DNA from: Streptomyces griseicoloratus
Lineage (GTDB): Bacteria > Actinomycetota > Actinomycetes > Streptomycetales > Streptomycetaceae
Length of the DNA: 64,000 nt
Assembly: GCF_014534645.1 (NCBI RefSeq)
Contig: NZ_JACVQF010000192.1
Location: 1-64,000 of the forward strand
Reading direction: 5' to 3'
Part shown: piece by piece, positions 25,278-32,874 of the stretch
Numbering within the stretch: the stretch's first letter is position 1
Layout of the letters: each line of letters opens with the position of its first letter
The notes under the pieces: generated by a model
Database searches by the model: none
What the model was told of the DNA's origin: nothing
The model's input: the letters and a program-made list of their open reading frames with translations, nothing else
Made by a program: the position numbers and the translations under genes

Positions 25278-26882
25278 CTACTTCGCCGGCTCCACGCCGG
25301 CTCGCAGCAGCCCGTACGCGTAGGCGTCCTCCAGGGCCTGCCAGGAGGCGGCGATCACGTTGTCCGCGACACCCACCGTGGACCACTCCCCCGCCCCGTC
25401 GCTCGTGGAGATCAGGACGCGGGTGGTGGACTGGGTGCCGTGCTTGCCCTCCAGGATGCGGACCTTGTAGTCGACCAGCTCCAGCTTGGCGAGCTGCGGG
25501 TAGATCTTCTCCAGGGCCACGCGCAGCGCCCGGTCCAGGGCGTTGACCGGGCCGTTGCCCTCGGCGGTGGCGACGATGCGCTCGCCCTTGGCCCACAGCT
25601 TGACGGTGGCCTCGTTGGCGTGGGTGCCGTCGGGGCGGTCCTCGACGATCGCCCGCCAGGACTCGACGTCGAAGTACGTCAGGGGCCTGCCCTCGGCCTC
25701 GGCGCGCAGCAGGAGTTCGAAGCTGGCGTCGGCGGCCTCGTAGGTGTAGCCCTTGAGCTCCCGCTCCTTCACCCGCTCCACGACCCGGCCGACCAGTTCG
25801 CGGTCGCCGCCGAGGTCGATGCCGAGTTCCTTGCCCTTGAGCTCGATGGAGGCCCGGCCCGCCATGTCGGAGACCAGCATCCGCATGGTGTTGCCGACCA
25901 GCTCGGGGTCGATGTGCTGGTAGAGGTCCGGGTCGACCTTGATGGCGGAGGCGTGCAGGCCCGCCTTGTGCGCGAAGGCGGAGACGCCGACGTAGGGCTG
26001 GTGGGTGGAGGGAGTGAGGTTCACGACCTCGGCGATGGCGTGCGAGATGCGGGTCATCTCGCGCAGGTGTCCCTCGGGGAGGACCTTCTTGCCGTACTTC
26101 AGCTCCAGGGCCGCCACCACCGGGAACAGGTTGGCGTTGCCCACGCGCTCGCCGTAGCCGTTCGCCGTGCACTGGACGTGGGTCGCACCCGCGTCCACCG
26201 CGGCCAGCGTGTTGGCCACCGCGCAGCCGGTGTCGTCCTGGGCGTGGATGCCGAGCCGGGCGCCGGTGTCGGCCAGCACCGTGGCGACCACGGCCTGGAT
26301 CTGCGCCGGGAGCATGCCGCCGTTGGTGTCGCAGAGGATGACGACGTCGGCGCCGGCCTCCGAGGCCGCGCGGACGACCGCCTTCGCGTACTCGGGGTTG
26401 GCACGGTAGCCGTCGAAGAAGTGCTCGCAGTCGACGAAGACCCGGCGGCCCTGCTCCCTCAGGAAGGAGACGGTGTCGCGGACCATCGCCAGGTTCTCGT
26501 CGAGGGTGGTGCGCAGGGCGAGCTCGACGTGCCGGTCGTGGGACTTCGCGACCAGGGTGATCACCTGGGCGCCGGACTCCAGGAGTGCCCTGACCTGCGG
26601 GTCCTCGGCCGCGGTGGTGCCGGCGCGGCGGGTGGAGCCGAAGGCGACCAGTTGGGCGTGGCGGAAGTCGATCTCCTGCCGGGCGCGGGCGAAGAACTCG
26701 GTGTCCCGCGGGTTCGCGCCGGGCCAGCCCCCCTCGATGAAGCCCACGCCGAAGTCGTCCAGGTGCCGTGCGATGGCCAGCTTGTCCGCGACGGTGAGGT
26801 TGATGCCCTCGCGCTGCGCGCCGTCGCGCAGCGTGGTGTCGAAGACGTGGAAGGAATCGTCGAGTTCGCTGGGTGCGGTCAT
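25278..26882 (-). CDS. cimA: Citramalate synthase
   Basis: 534 aa, ATG at 26882 (MTAPSELDD). It condenses pyruvate with acetyl-CoA to (R)-citramalate, a threonine-independent entry to isoleucine. The HMGL-like TIM barrel starts with FDTTLRDGAQREGINL, has GWPGANPRDTEFF and HAQDDTGCAVANTLAAVDAGA with metal-binding His residues, and the C-terminal LeuA dimer/allosteric domain (LVDYKVRILEGKHGTQSTTRVL) is present. GGWPGANPRD and the overall length separate it from 2-isopropylmalate and homocitrate synthases. A hairpin with a broken T tract upstream suggests attenuation by branched-chain amino acid supply. Confidence 0.93.
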   Translation of the reverse strand: MTAPSELDDSFHVFDTTLRDGAQREGINLTVADKLAIARHLDDFGVGFIEGGWPGANPRDTEFFARARQEIDFRHAQLVAFGSTRRAGTTAAEDPQVRALLESGAQVITLVAKSHDRHVELALRTTLDENLAMVRDTVSFLREQGRRVFVDCEHFFDGYRANPEYAKAVVRAASEAGADVVILCDTNGGMLPAQIQAVVATVLADTGARLGIHAQDDTGCAVANTLAAVDAGATHVQCTANGYGERVGNANLFPVVAALELKYGKKVLPEGHLREMTRISHAIAEVVNLTPSTHQPYVGVSAFAHKAGLHASAIKVDPDLYQHIDPELVGNTMRMLVSDMAGRASIELKGKELGIDLGGDRELVGRVVERVKERELKGYTYEAADASFELLLRAEAEGRPLTYFDVESWRAIVEDRPDGTHANEATVKLWAKGERIVATAEGNGPVNALDRALRVALEKIYPQLAKLELVDYKVRILEGKHGTQSTTRVLISTSDGAGEWSTVGVADNVIAASWQALEDAYAYGLLRAGVEPAK

Positions 26883-26993
26883 GATCTGAAGGCTCCTGAT
26901 ATGGGATCTCGGTCTACCGGAATGACCGGCTCCACCGCCCCTATGATCCCTCGCGCTCCCTTCCCGGCTGGGGGTGGGCCAGGAAAACGAAAA

Positions 26994-27015
26994 ACCTCTC
27001 GCGGGTGCGAGAGGT
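26994..27015 (-). terminator. Attenuator-type terminator before cimA
   Basis: On the minus strand, the 9-bp perfect stem ACCTCTCGC/GCGAGAGGT with loop ACCC is followed by TTTTCGTTTT. A T-rich run after a stem is rare in this genome, so it is probably a genuine intrinsic terminator inside the cimA leader. Confidence 0.7.
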
Positions 27016-27069
27016 CTGCGCGCGGGTCGAGGACGACGGTGTCCGCCCGTACCTGGTCGTACGTGGCGG

Positions 27070-27105
27070 TCACTGCGGACCGGCGCGCCTGCTGCCAATA
27101 ATCAT
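27070..27105 (-). CDS. Candidate cimA leader peptide MIIGSRRAGPQ
   Basis: Eleven codons, ATG at 27105, with adjacent ATT ATT isoleucine codons, which are uncommon in a genome that prefers ATC. It ends 55 bp before the attenuator hairpin. There is no clear ribosome site; a GTG 15 nt upstream would give a slightly longer peptide. Alternatively the AT-rich ATGATTATT may be a promoter -10 element. Confidence 0.35.
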   Translation of the reverse strand: MIIGSRRAGPQ

Positions 27106-27185
27106 GGCGAACGAGAGCACGGGGGCAGTCTGGCACAGTCCGTCCCCGTGCTCACCGTCCGTCTCAGGATGCGAACAGAGGGCGT

Positions 27186-28463
27186 TCAGCGCAGGCGGCG
27201 CACGAAGCCGTCGTAGTGGCCGTTGGTGTCGCCCGGGACCAGTTGCGCGGAGTCGCTGCCGAGGCCGATGCGCCGGGCGTCCGCGCTCACCCAGGACACC
27301 GACACGGACGCGTCGGTCACCGGGCCCCCGGCGACGGATTCGCTGACCGTACGGGTGGTGCCGGTGCGCAGGTCGCGGAGGTAGACGTTGGCCGGTCCGA
27401 GCCGCCCGTCCGCCGACCGGGGATCCGCCTGGTAGGCCAGGTACCGGCCGTCCGGGCTGAGCACGGGCTGGCGCGGCCCCTCCTCGCCGGCCGGACCGGG
27501 TTCGACGCGCCGGGTGACGTCCGTGCGCAGGTCGCGGACGTACAGATGGGTGTCGTCGCCGGGGGTCTCGCCGGGCACCAGGTCGTCGCCCCAGTACTGG
27601 AAGGCGATGGTCCGGCCGTTGGCGGAGAGCGAGGCGGGCAGCGCGTACCGCTCGGCCGGGGTGCCGTCCGCCCTGACGTTGACCCGCTCCTCGGTGCCGG
27701 TGCGGCGGTCGTGGACCCAGGTGGCGCCGTTCGAGCTGCGCGGCACCATCTGGGTGTACGCCACGTGGCGGCCGTCGGCGCTGATGGCCTGCAGCAGGGC
27801 GGGGTTGGACGGCCGGTCGCGGTTGCTGATCCGCTCCACGGCGCCGGTGCGCCGGTCGAGGACGTACACGGCTCCGAACAGGTCGCCGGGGTCCTGCTCC
27901 ATCCGGTCGGCCTTGGCGTTGAAGGCGATGTAGCGGGCGTCGGCCGACATGACGGCACCGCCCGCGTAGGCGGAACCCCCGTCGAGGCCGACGCTGATCC
28001 GCTCGGTGGTGCCGGTGCGCCGGTCGTGCAGGTAGATGTCGTACGCCCCCGCGTCCGCGGGCGGGGTCTCCCAGTCGACCAGGTTCCGGGCCTGGGAGCG
28101 GAACAGGACGTACCGTCCGTCGGAGCTGACGGCGAGCGCCGAGGAGTCGCCGTCGGCCTGCGCGCCGTCCGGGCCGACGTTGACCCGTTCGACGGTGCCC
28201 TTGCGCAGGTCGCGCACGAAGACGTCCGCGAGCGCGTTGGTGTCGCCGGGCACCAGGTTGGACGCGTATCCCGAGAAGACGGCGAACCGGCCGTCGGAGC
28301 TGAGCTGCGGGCCGTACGAGTCGCCGTCGCCCTGCTCCCCCGTCGCCGCCAGCGTCACCCTCTCGGTCCCCGGCCCCGGCGCCGGTGCCGCCGAGGTCGC
28401 CGACAGCGCGACCATCGCCCCCGCGAGCACCGCGACGGACGCTCCACGCATGGTTCTGAGCAC
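27186..28463 (-). CDS. Exported TolB/WD40-like beta-propeller protein
   Basis: 425 aa from the GTG at 28463, which follows a GGGGG tract; an ATG at 28451 is the alternative. Signal peptide MRGASVAVLAGAMVALSATSAAPA. The rest consists of about six PD40/TolB-like blades of 55-60 residues, each with SSDGRF/YVxF..., LVPGDTN..DVFVRDLRTGTTERV and similar. Such propellers are usually extracytoplasmic binding modules; the ligand is unknown. No TolA/Pal-type partners are nearby. Confidence 0.85.
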   Translation of the reverse strand: MLRTMRGASVAVLAGAMVALSATSAAPAPGPGTERVTLAATGEQGDGDSYGPQLSSDGRFAVFSGYASNLVPGDTNALADVFVRDLRKGTVERVNVGPDGAQADGDSSALAVSSDGRYVLFRSQARNLVDWETPPADAGAYDIYLHDRRTGTTERISVGLDGGSAYAGGAVMSADARYIAFNAKADRMEQDPGDLFGAVYVLDRRTGAVERISNRDRPSNPALLQAISADGRHVAYTQMVPRSSNGATWVHDRRTGTEERVNVRADGTPAERYALPASLSANGRTIAFQYWGDDLVPGETPGDDTHLYVRDLRTDVTRRVEPGPAGEEGPRQPVLSPDGRYLAYQADPRSADGRLGPANVYLRDLRTGTTRTVSESVAGGPVTDASVSVSWVSADARRIGLGSDSAQLVPGDTNGHYDGFVRRLR

Positions 28464-28585
28464 GATTCCCCCTGTTTCCCCGTTGACGCCTGTCCCCCCG
28501 GCCCCGCGCCGAGGGCTCACCCGAGACAACCGCATCGCACGCCATGGGGTCAATCGCCCGTATTGCGTACAACCCGGGCGCGGGG

Positions 28586-29185
28586 TCAGGCGTCCGCGAG
28601 GAGGGACTGTGCGAGGAACTCCCTTACATGGGCGAGGACTTGGTCCCGGTCCGTGCCGCGCAGCCCGATCGCCACGTGGATGGCGAAACCGTCGAGCAGG
28701 GCGCGCAGCCGGGTCGCGTAGCGGTCGGGGTCGACGGGGCGGAACTCGCCGCGCGAGACGCCCTCGGCGAGCAGGGCGACCAGGTCGCGGTGCCAGGCGC
28801 CCTCGATGGCGGCCTGCCGGTCGCGGGCGTCGTCGTCGGCGTTCTGCGAGCGGTTCCACACCTCCAGCCACAGCGTCCAGTGCGGGTCGCGGTGGCCGGC
28901 GGGGACGTAGAGGTCGACGTAGGCGTCGAGGCGTTCGCGGACCGGGCCGGGGCGGGCGAGCAGCCGGCTCCGTTCGGCGCCGAGGCGGCCCTCGCTCCAC
29001 TCCAGGGTCTGCAGCAGCAGTTCGTCCTTGGAGCGGAAGTAGTAGAGCAGATGGCCGCTGCTCATGCCGACCTCGCGGCCGAGCGCCGCCATGGTGAGCT
29101 TCTCCAGGCCGCGCTCGGCGATCATCTCCATGGCGGCGGCGAGGACGTCCTCACGCGGCGGCGCCTGTCTGCGCCCACCGGCCAT
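28586..29185 (-). CDS. TetR/AcrR-family regulator
   Basis: 199 aa with an N-terminal HTH (DVLAAAMEMIAERGLEKLTMAALGREVGMSSGHLLYYFRSKDELL) and a ligand-binding helical C-terminal domain. It starts 9 bp after the agmatine deiminase gene and is the last gene of the minus-strand operon ureAB-ureC-aguA-tetR. The inverted repeats at 32694-32712 and 32765-32779, upstream of that operon, are the natural candidate operators, making it likely an autoregulating local repressor responding to a substrate of the operon. Confidence 0.88.
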   Translation of the reverse strand: MAGGRRQAPPREDVLAAAMEMIAERGLEKLTMAALGREVGMSSGHLLYYFRSKDELLLQTLEWSEGRLGAERSRLLARPGPVRERLDAYVDLYVPAGHRDPHWTLWLEVWNRSQNADDDARDRQAAIEGAWHRDLVALLAEGVSRGEFRPVDPDRYATRLRALLDGFAIHVAIGLRGTDRDQVLAHVREFLAQSLLADA

Positions 29186-29194
29186 GTGCTGCTC

Positions 29195-30232
29195 CTAGAT
29201 CCTCGGCTGCTGCTGGGTGATGCAGTGGATGCCTCCGCCACCCGCGAAGATCGTACGCGCGTCGACCAGGGTCACCGTGCGCTGCGGGTGGAGCCGGCGG
29301 AAGATGCCGGCCGCGAGTTCGTCGCGCGGGTCGTCGAAGCCGCAGAGCACGACGCCGCCGTTGCAGAGGTAGTGGTTGATGTAGGAGTAGTCGGCCCAGT
29401 GGCCGTCGGCCTCCAGCACGGTCGGGGCGGGCACCTCGACGACCTCCAGGCGGCGGCCCCTGGCGTCGGTGGCGGACTTCAGGATGCCGATGGCCTCCTT
29501 CGTCACCTCGTGGTCGGGGTGGGCCGGGTCGGGCTGGTGGTGGGCGACGACGACGCCCGGGCCGGCGAAGGCGGCGACGATGTCGACGTGGCCCAGGGTG
29601 CCGTAGCCGTACGGGGGGTAGTCGGCGGTCAGGCCGCGCGGGAGCCAGATCGCCTTGCTGGTGCCGAGGTGGGCGTGGATCTCGGCCTCGACCTGCTCCC
29701 TGGTCCAGCCGGGGTTGCGCTCGGGGCCGAGCTGCACGGTCTCGGTGAGCAGCACCGTGCCCTCGCCGTCGACGTGGATGCCGCCGCCCTCGTTGACGAG
29801 CCGGGAGGCGTACGTCCGGGCGCCCGCGAGGTCGGCCACGTACGCGCCGATCTTCGCGTCGTGCTCCCAGCGGGCCCAGTCCTGGGCGCCCCAGCCGTTG
29901 AACGTCCAGTCGACGGCGGCGAGTTCCCGGCCGTCGGTCAGGAACGTCGGGCCGATGTCGCGCATCCAGGCGTCGTCCAGCTCGCGCTCGACGGTGTCGA
30001 CGCCGGGGCCGAGCAAGGCCTGTGCCTCGGCCGACTGGCCGGGGCCGCACACCACCGTGACCGGCTCGAAGCGGCGCACCGCGCGGGCGACCGACGCCCA
30101 GGCGCGGCGCGAGGCGGCCAGGTCCTCGGGGTCGTCGAAGGTGGGGTTGGGGCCGGGCCACGCCATCCAGGTGCGCTCGTGCGGGGCCCACTCGGGGGGC
30201 ATGCGGAAGCCGTCGGCGGCAGGCGTGTTCAT
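29195..30232 (-). CDS. aguA: Agmatine deiminase (peptidylarginine-deiminase family)
   Basis: 345 aa, ATG at 30232 with AAAGGA upstream. It hydrolyses agmatine to N-carbamoylputrescine and ammonia. Family landmarks: MPPEWAPHERTWMAWP at the start, DDAWMRDIGPTFL, NEGGGIHVDGEGTVLLTE, and the catalytic Cys337 in AGGGGIHCITQQQP. It lies 20 bp downstream of the urease-like alpha gene. The usual partner, N-carbamoylputrescine amidohydrolase (AguB), is absent from the neighbourhood, which raises the possibility that the urease-like proteins handle the carbamoyl product. Confidence 0.92.
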   Translation of the reverse strand: MNTPAADGFRMPPEWAPHERTWMAWPGPNPTFDDPEDLAASRRAWASVARAVRRFEPVTVVCGPGQSAEAQALLGPGVDTVERELDDAWMRDIGPTFLTDGRELAAVDWTFNGWGAQDWARWEHDAKIGAYVADLAGARTYASRLVNEGGGIHVDGEGTVLLTETVQLGPERNPGWTREQVEAEIHAHLGTSKAIWLPRGLTADYPPYGYGTLGHVDIVAAFAGPGVVVAHHQPDPAHPDHEVTKEAIGILKSATDARGRRLEVVEVPAPTVLEADGHWADYSYINHYLCNGGVVLCGFDDPRDELAAGIFRRLHPQRTVTLVDARTIFAGGGGIHCITQQQPRI

Positions 30233-30252
30233 ACGGGGGGTCCTTTGGTCCG

Positions 30253-31965
30253 TCACAGGAAGTACAGGCGGTTGAGGGAGACCGAGTCGGCCGGGTCGGA
30301 GCGCAGCGGCTCGCCATCGAGGGTGACCAGGCCGGTGCGCCGGTCGACGTCGACCTGTCCGGTACGGGAGTTCAGGCGCAGGTCGGCCGGGCCGATGCCG
30401 CGCGTGCCGCGCACGGCGACCCTGCGGCGGCGGGTCGGCATCGTGTCGCCGCCCTGGTCGAGGGCGGCCTGGGCGACGAAGGCGACGGAGATGTCCGCGG
30501 GCGTGGCGCCGTGGGCCCCGAACTGCGGGCCGAGCACGAGGGGTTCGCAGGTGTCGGTGGCCGCGTTGGGGTCGCCGACCACGCCGTACGCCGGGAAGCC
30601 GGACTTCAGCACGAGCTGCGGCTTGGCACCGAAGTACTCCGGGCGCCACAGCACGATGTCGGCGAGCTTGCCCACCTCGATGGAGCCGACCTCGTGGGCC
30701 AGACCGTGGGCGATGGCGGGGTTGATGGTGAGCTTGGCCATGTAGCGCAGCACGCGCTCGTTGTCGTCGTCCCCGTCGGCGCCGAACTGGGCCTTCATCT
30801 TCCCGGCCATGGCGAAGGTACGGCGGACGGTCTCGCCGGCGCGGCCCATGCCCTGCGCGTCGGAGGAGGTGATGCCGATCGCGCCCAGGTCGTGCAGCAC
30901 GTCCTCGGCGCCCATGGTCCCGGCGCGGATGCGGTCGCGGGCCATGGCGGCGTCGCCCGGCAGGTCGGTCTTCAGGTCGTGGACGGAGACGATCATGCCG
31001 TAGTGCTCGGCGACCGCGTCCCGGCCGAAGGGCAGGGTGGGGTTGGTGGAGGAGCCGATGACGTTGGGGACGCCGGCCATCTTCAGCACGTTGGGGACGT
31101 GTCCGCCGCCGCAGCCCTCGATGTGGAAGGCGTGGATGGTCCGCCCTTCCAGGACCCTGAGCGTGTCCTCCACCGACAGGCACTCGTTCAGCCCGTCGCT
31201 GTGCAGGGCGACCTGGACGTCGTGCTCCTCGGCGACGCGCAGCGCGGTGTCGAGGGCCCGCGTGTGGGCGCCCATGTCCTCGTGCACCTTGAAGCCCGAG
31301 GCGCCGCCCTCGGCCAGCGCCTCGATCAGCGGGGCGTCGTGGGAGGACGAACCCCGGCCCAGGAAGCCGATGTTGACCGGCCAGGCGTCGAAGGCGTTGA
31401 ACGCGTGCTTCAGCGCCCACGGCGAGTTGACGCCGACGCCCCACACCGGGCCGAACTCCTGCCCGATGATCGTCGTCACGCCGGAGGCCAGCGAGGCCTC
31501 CATGATGCGCGGGGACAGCAGGTGCACGTGGGTGTCGACCGCGCCGGCCGTGGCGATGAGCCCCTCGCCGGAGACGATGGACGTACCCGTGCCGACCACG
31601 ACGTCGACCCCGTCGAGGGTGTCGGGGTTCCCGGCCCGGCCGATGGCGTGGATGCGGCCCTCGCGGATGCCGATGGACACCTTGCGGATGCCGAGGGCCG
31701 CGTCGATGACGACGACGTTGCTGATGACGACGTCACAGGTCTCCCGTACTGCGGCGGCCTTGAGGTGCAGTCCGTCGCGGGCGGTCTTGCCGAAGCCGGC
31801 CAGGAACTCGTCGCCGGGGCGCTGGGCGTCGGACTCGACGCGGATGACGAGGCCCGAGTCGCCGAGGCGGAGGCGGTCCCCGGCGCGCGGGCCGTGGGTG
31901 GCGGCGTAGGCGTGGGGGTCGATGTGGACCGACTCGCTGATCTCGCGTCCCTTCGAGCGGCTCAT
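30253..31965 (-). CDS. ureC: Urease-like alpha subunit with altered flap residues
   Basis: 570 aa. Nickel-ligand positions of urease alpha are all present: DTHVH, the carbamylated Lys in GFKVHED, His in ALHSDGLNE, His in HAFHIEGCGGGH and Asp in SSDAQGMGR. The mobile flap differs: where canonical ureases have VCHHLD, this protein reads SVHDLK around residues 327-332. With a gapless alignment the catalytic His is kept (H329), but the flap Cys is Val328 and the next His is Asp330. No ureD, E, F or G genes lie in the window. The ATG at 31965 overlaps the ureAB stop as ATGA. It may be a urease working with maturation proteins encoded elsewhere, or an enzyme for a larger ureido substrate. Confidence 0.88.
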   Translation of the reverse strand: MSRSKGREISESVHIDPHAYAATHGPRAGDRLRLGDSGLVIRVESDAQRPGDEFLAGFGKTARDGLHLKAAAVRETCDVVISNVVVIDAALGIRKVSIGIREGRIHAIGRAGNPDTLDGVDVVVGTGTSIVSGEGLIATAGAVDTHVHLLSPRIMEASLASGVTTIIGQEFGPVWGVGVNSPWALKHAFNAFDAWPVNIGFLGRGSSSHDAPLIEALAEGGASGFKVHEDMGAHTRALDTALRVAEEHDVQVALHSDGLNECLSVEDTLRVLEGRTIHAFHIEGCGGGHVPNVLKMAGVPNVIGSSTNPTLPFGRDAVAEHYGMIVSVHDLKTDLPGDAAMARDRIRAGTMGAEDVLHDLGAIGITSSDAQGMGRAGETVRRTFAMAGKMKAQFGADGDDDNERVLRYMAKLTINPAIAHGLAHEVGSIEVGKLADIVLWRPEYFGAKPQLVLKSGFPAYGVVGDPNAATDTCEPLVLGPQFGAHGATPADISVAFVAQAALDQGGDTMPTRRRRVAVRGTRGIGPADLRLNSRTGQVDVDRRTGLVTLDGEPLRSDPADSVSLNRLYFL

Positions 31966-32657
31966 CGCTCGCCTCCTTCCGGCGTGACTCCCAGATATCC
32001 GCAGGCCGCCGCGCGGCGCAGGGCCTCTTCCTTGGCGCCCGGCGCGTCGAGCGGTCCGTCGACGAGACCGGCGAACCCGATAGCGACGCGCCGCCCGCCG
32101 ATGGGTACGAGGCCGACCTCGGCGCTCTCCCCCGGCCCGAACCGCACCGAGGACCCGGCGGGGACGGCGAGGCGCGTGCCGTAGGCGCGTTCGCGGTCGA
32201 AGTCCAGGCGCGGGTTGGCCTCGAAGAAGTGGAAGTGGGAGGTGACGGAGACGGGCACGGTCGCGGTGTTGGTGACCGTCAGCCGCAGCGCCGCCTCGGG
32301 CTCGGCGTGGTCGGGTCCCGGCAGCAGCGCCCCCGGCGCGTCCTCGCCGAGTCCGCCCCCGATGGGGTCGGAGACGACCGCGAGCCGCGAGCCGTCGTCG
32401 AAGACCGCCTCGACATGGACCTCGGTGACCACGTCGGCGACGCCCGGCAGCACGTCGTCCGGGCCGAGCACCGACCGGGCGCGCTCGATCGCCTCCGCGA
32501 GCCGTGCTCCGTCGCGGGCGGCCTCGCAGACGGTGTCCGCGATCAGCGCGGTCGCCTCGGGGACGTTCAGCCTCAGTCCCCGGGCGCGGCGGGCGCGGGC
32601 CAGCTCGGCCGCCCCGAAGAGCAGCAGCCGGTCGCGTTCCGTGGGGGTCAGTCTCAC
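31962..32657 (-). CDS. ureAB: Fused urease gamma/beta subunit
   Basis: 231 aa from the GTG at 32657, which follows AAGGAGGTG; the longer frame to 32738 would skip this site. Residues 1-100 match urease gamma (RLTPTERDRLLLFGAAELARARRARGLRLNVPEATALI) and residues 125-231 match urease beta (VTNTATVPVSVTSHFHFFEANPRLDFDR, YGTRLAVPAGSSVRFGPGES). Gamma-beta fusions occur in some bacteria, e.g. Helicobacter. It is the first gene of the operon and overlaps ureC by 4 bp. Confidence 0.92.
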   Translation of the reverse strand: MRLTPTERDRLLLFGAAELARARRARGLRLNVPEATALIADTVCEAARDGARLAEAIERARSVLGPDDVLPGVADVVTEVHVEAVFDDGSRLAVVSDPIGGGLGEDAPGALLPGPDHAEPEAALRLTVTNTATVPVSVTSHFHFFEANPRLDFDRERAYGTRLAVPAGSSVRFGPGESAEVGLVPIGGRRVAIGFAGLVDGPLDAPGAKEEALRRAAACGYLGVTPEGGER

Positions 32658-32693
32658 GTCGCGGCACCTCCTTGCCTTCCTCGCTTTCGAGGA

Positions 32694-32712
32694 TTTAGAG
32701 CATGACTCTAAA
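32694..32712 (-). promoter_or_regulatory. Palindromic operator upstream of the urease-like operon
   Basis: TTTAGAG-CATGA-CTCTAAA: 7-bp perfect arms and a 5-nt centre, 37 bp before the ureAB start. It is strikingly A/T-rich here and has the size of a TetR-family site; the regulator is probably the TetR encoded at the end of the same operon. Confidence 0.65.
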
Positions 32713-32764
32713 CCTCCGGTCTCCAGGACGGAAACCATGTAGGAAGAGCTTGGCGGATGTCACA

Positions 32765-32779
32765 TTGAGCAACGCTCAA
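32765..32779 (-). promoter_or_regulatory. Second inverted repeat in the urease-like operon promoter region
   Basis: TTGAGC-AAC-GCTCAA: 6-bp perfect arms with a 3-nt centre, about 60 bp upstream of the first palindrome. The sequence differs from the first, so it may bind another regulator. Confidence 0.45.
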
Positions 32780-32820
32780 ATCGTCGGGGGGCTCGGCCCG
32801 ACTCGGCCCGGGAAACGCGT

Positions 32821-32857
32821 CGGGGCCGCTTCGGACACGGTGTCCGAAGCGGCCCCG
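32821..32857 (-). terminator. Terminator after ilvE
   Basis: 17-bp perfect stem (CGGGGCCGCTTCGGACA and its complement) with a 3-nt loop, 17 bp after the ilvE stop; no T tract. Confidence 0.8.
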
Positions 32858-32874
32858 ACGGCCGTTCGCGAAGA

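Larger units (their letters stand above)
26883..27185 (-). promoter_or_regulatory. Leader region of cimA
   Basis: 303 bp between the beta-propeller gene and cimA. It carries a candidate leader ORF (27070-27105), a terminator-like hairpin (26994-27015) and then about 110 nt to the cimA ATG. The arrangement (short ORF with tandem isoleucine codons, hairpin plus T-rich tract, biosynthetic gene for isoleucine) fits transcription attenuation. I could not identify an unambiguous antiterminator by eye. Confidence 0.5.

Noticed and set aside
32658-32738. Longer N terminus for the urease gamma/beta fusion
   Set aside because: It would run through the palindromic operator, whereas the GTG at 32657 has a near-perfect ribosome site and the expected urease gamma N terminus.
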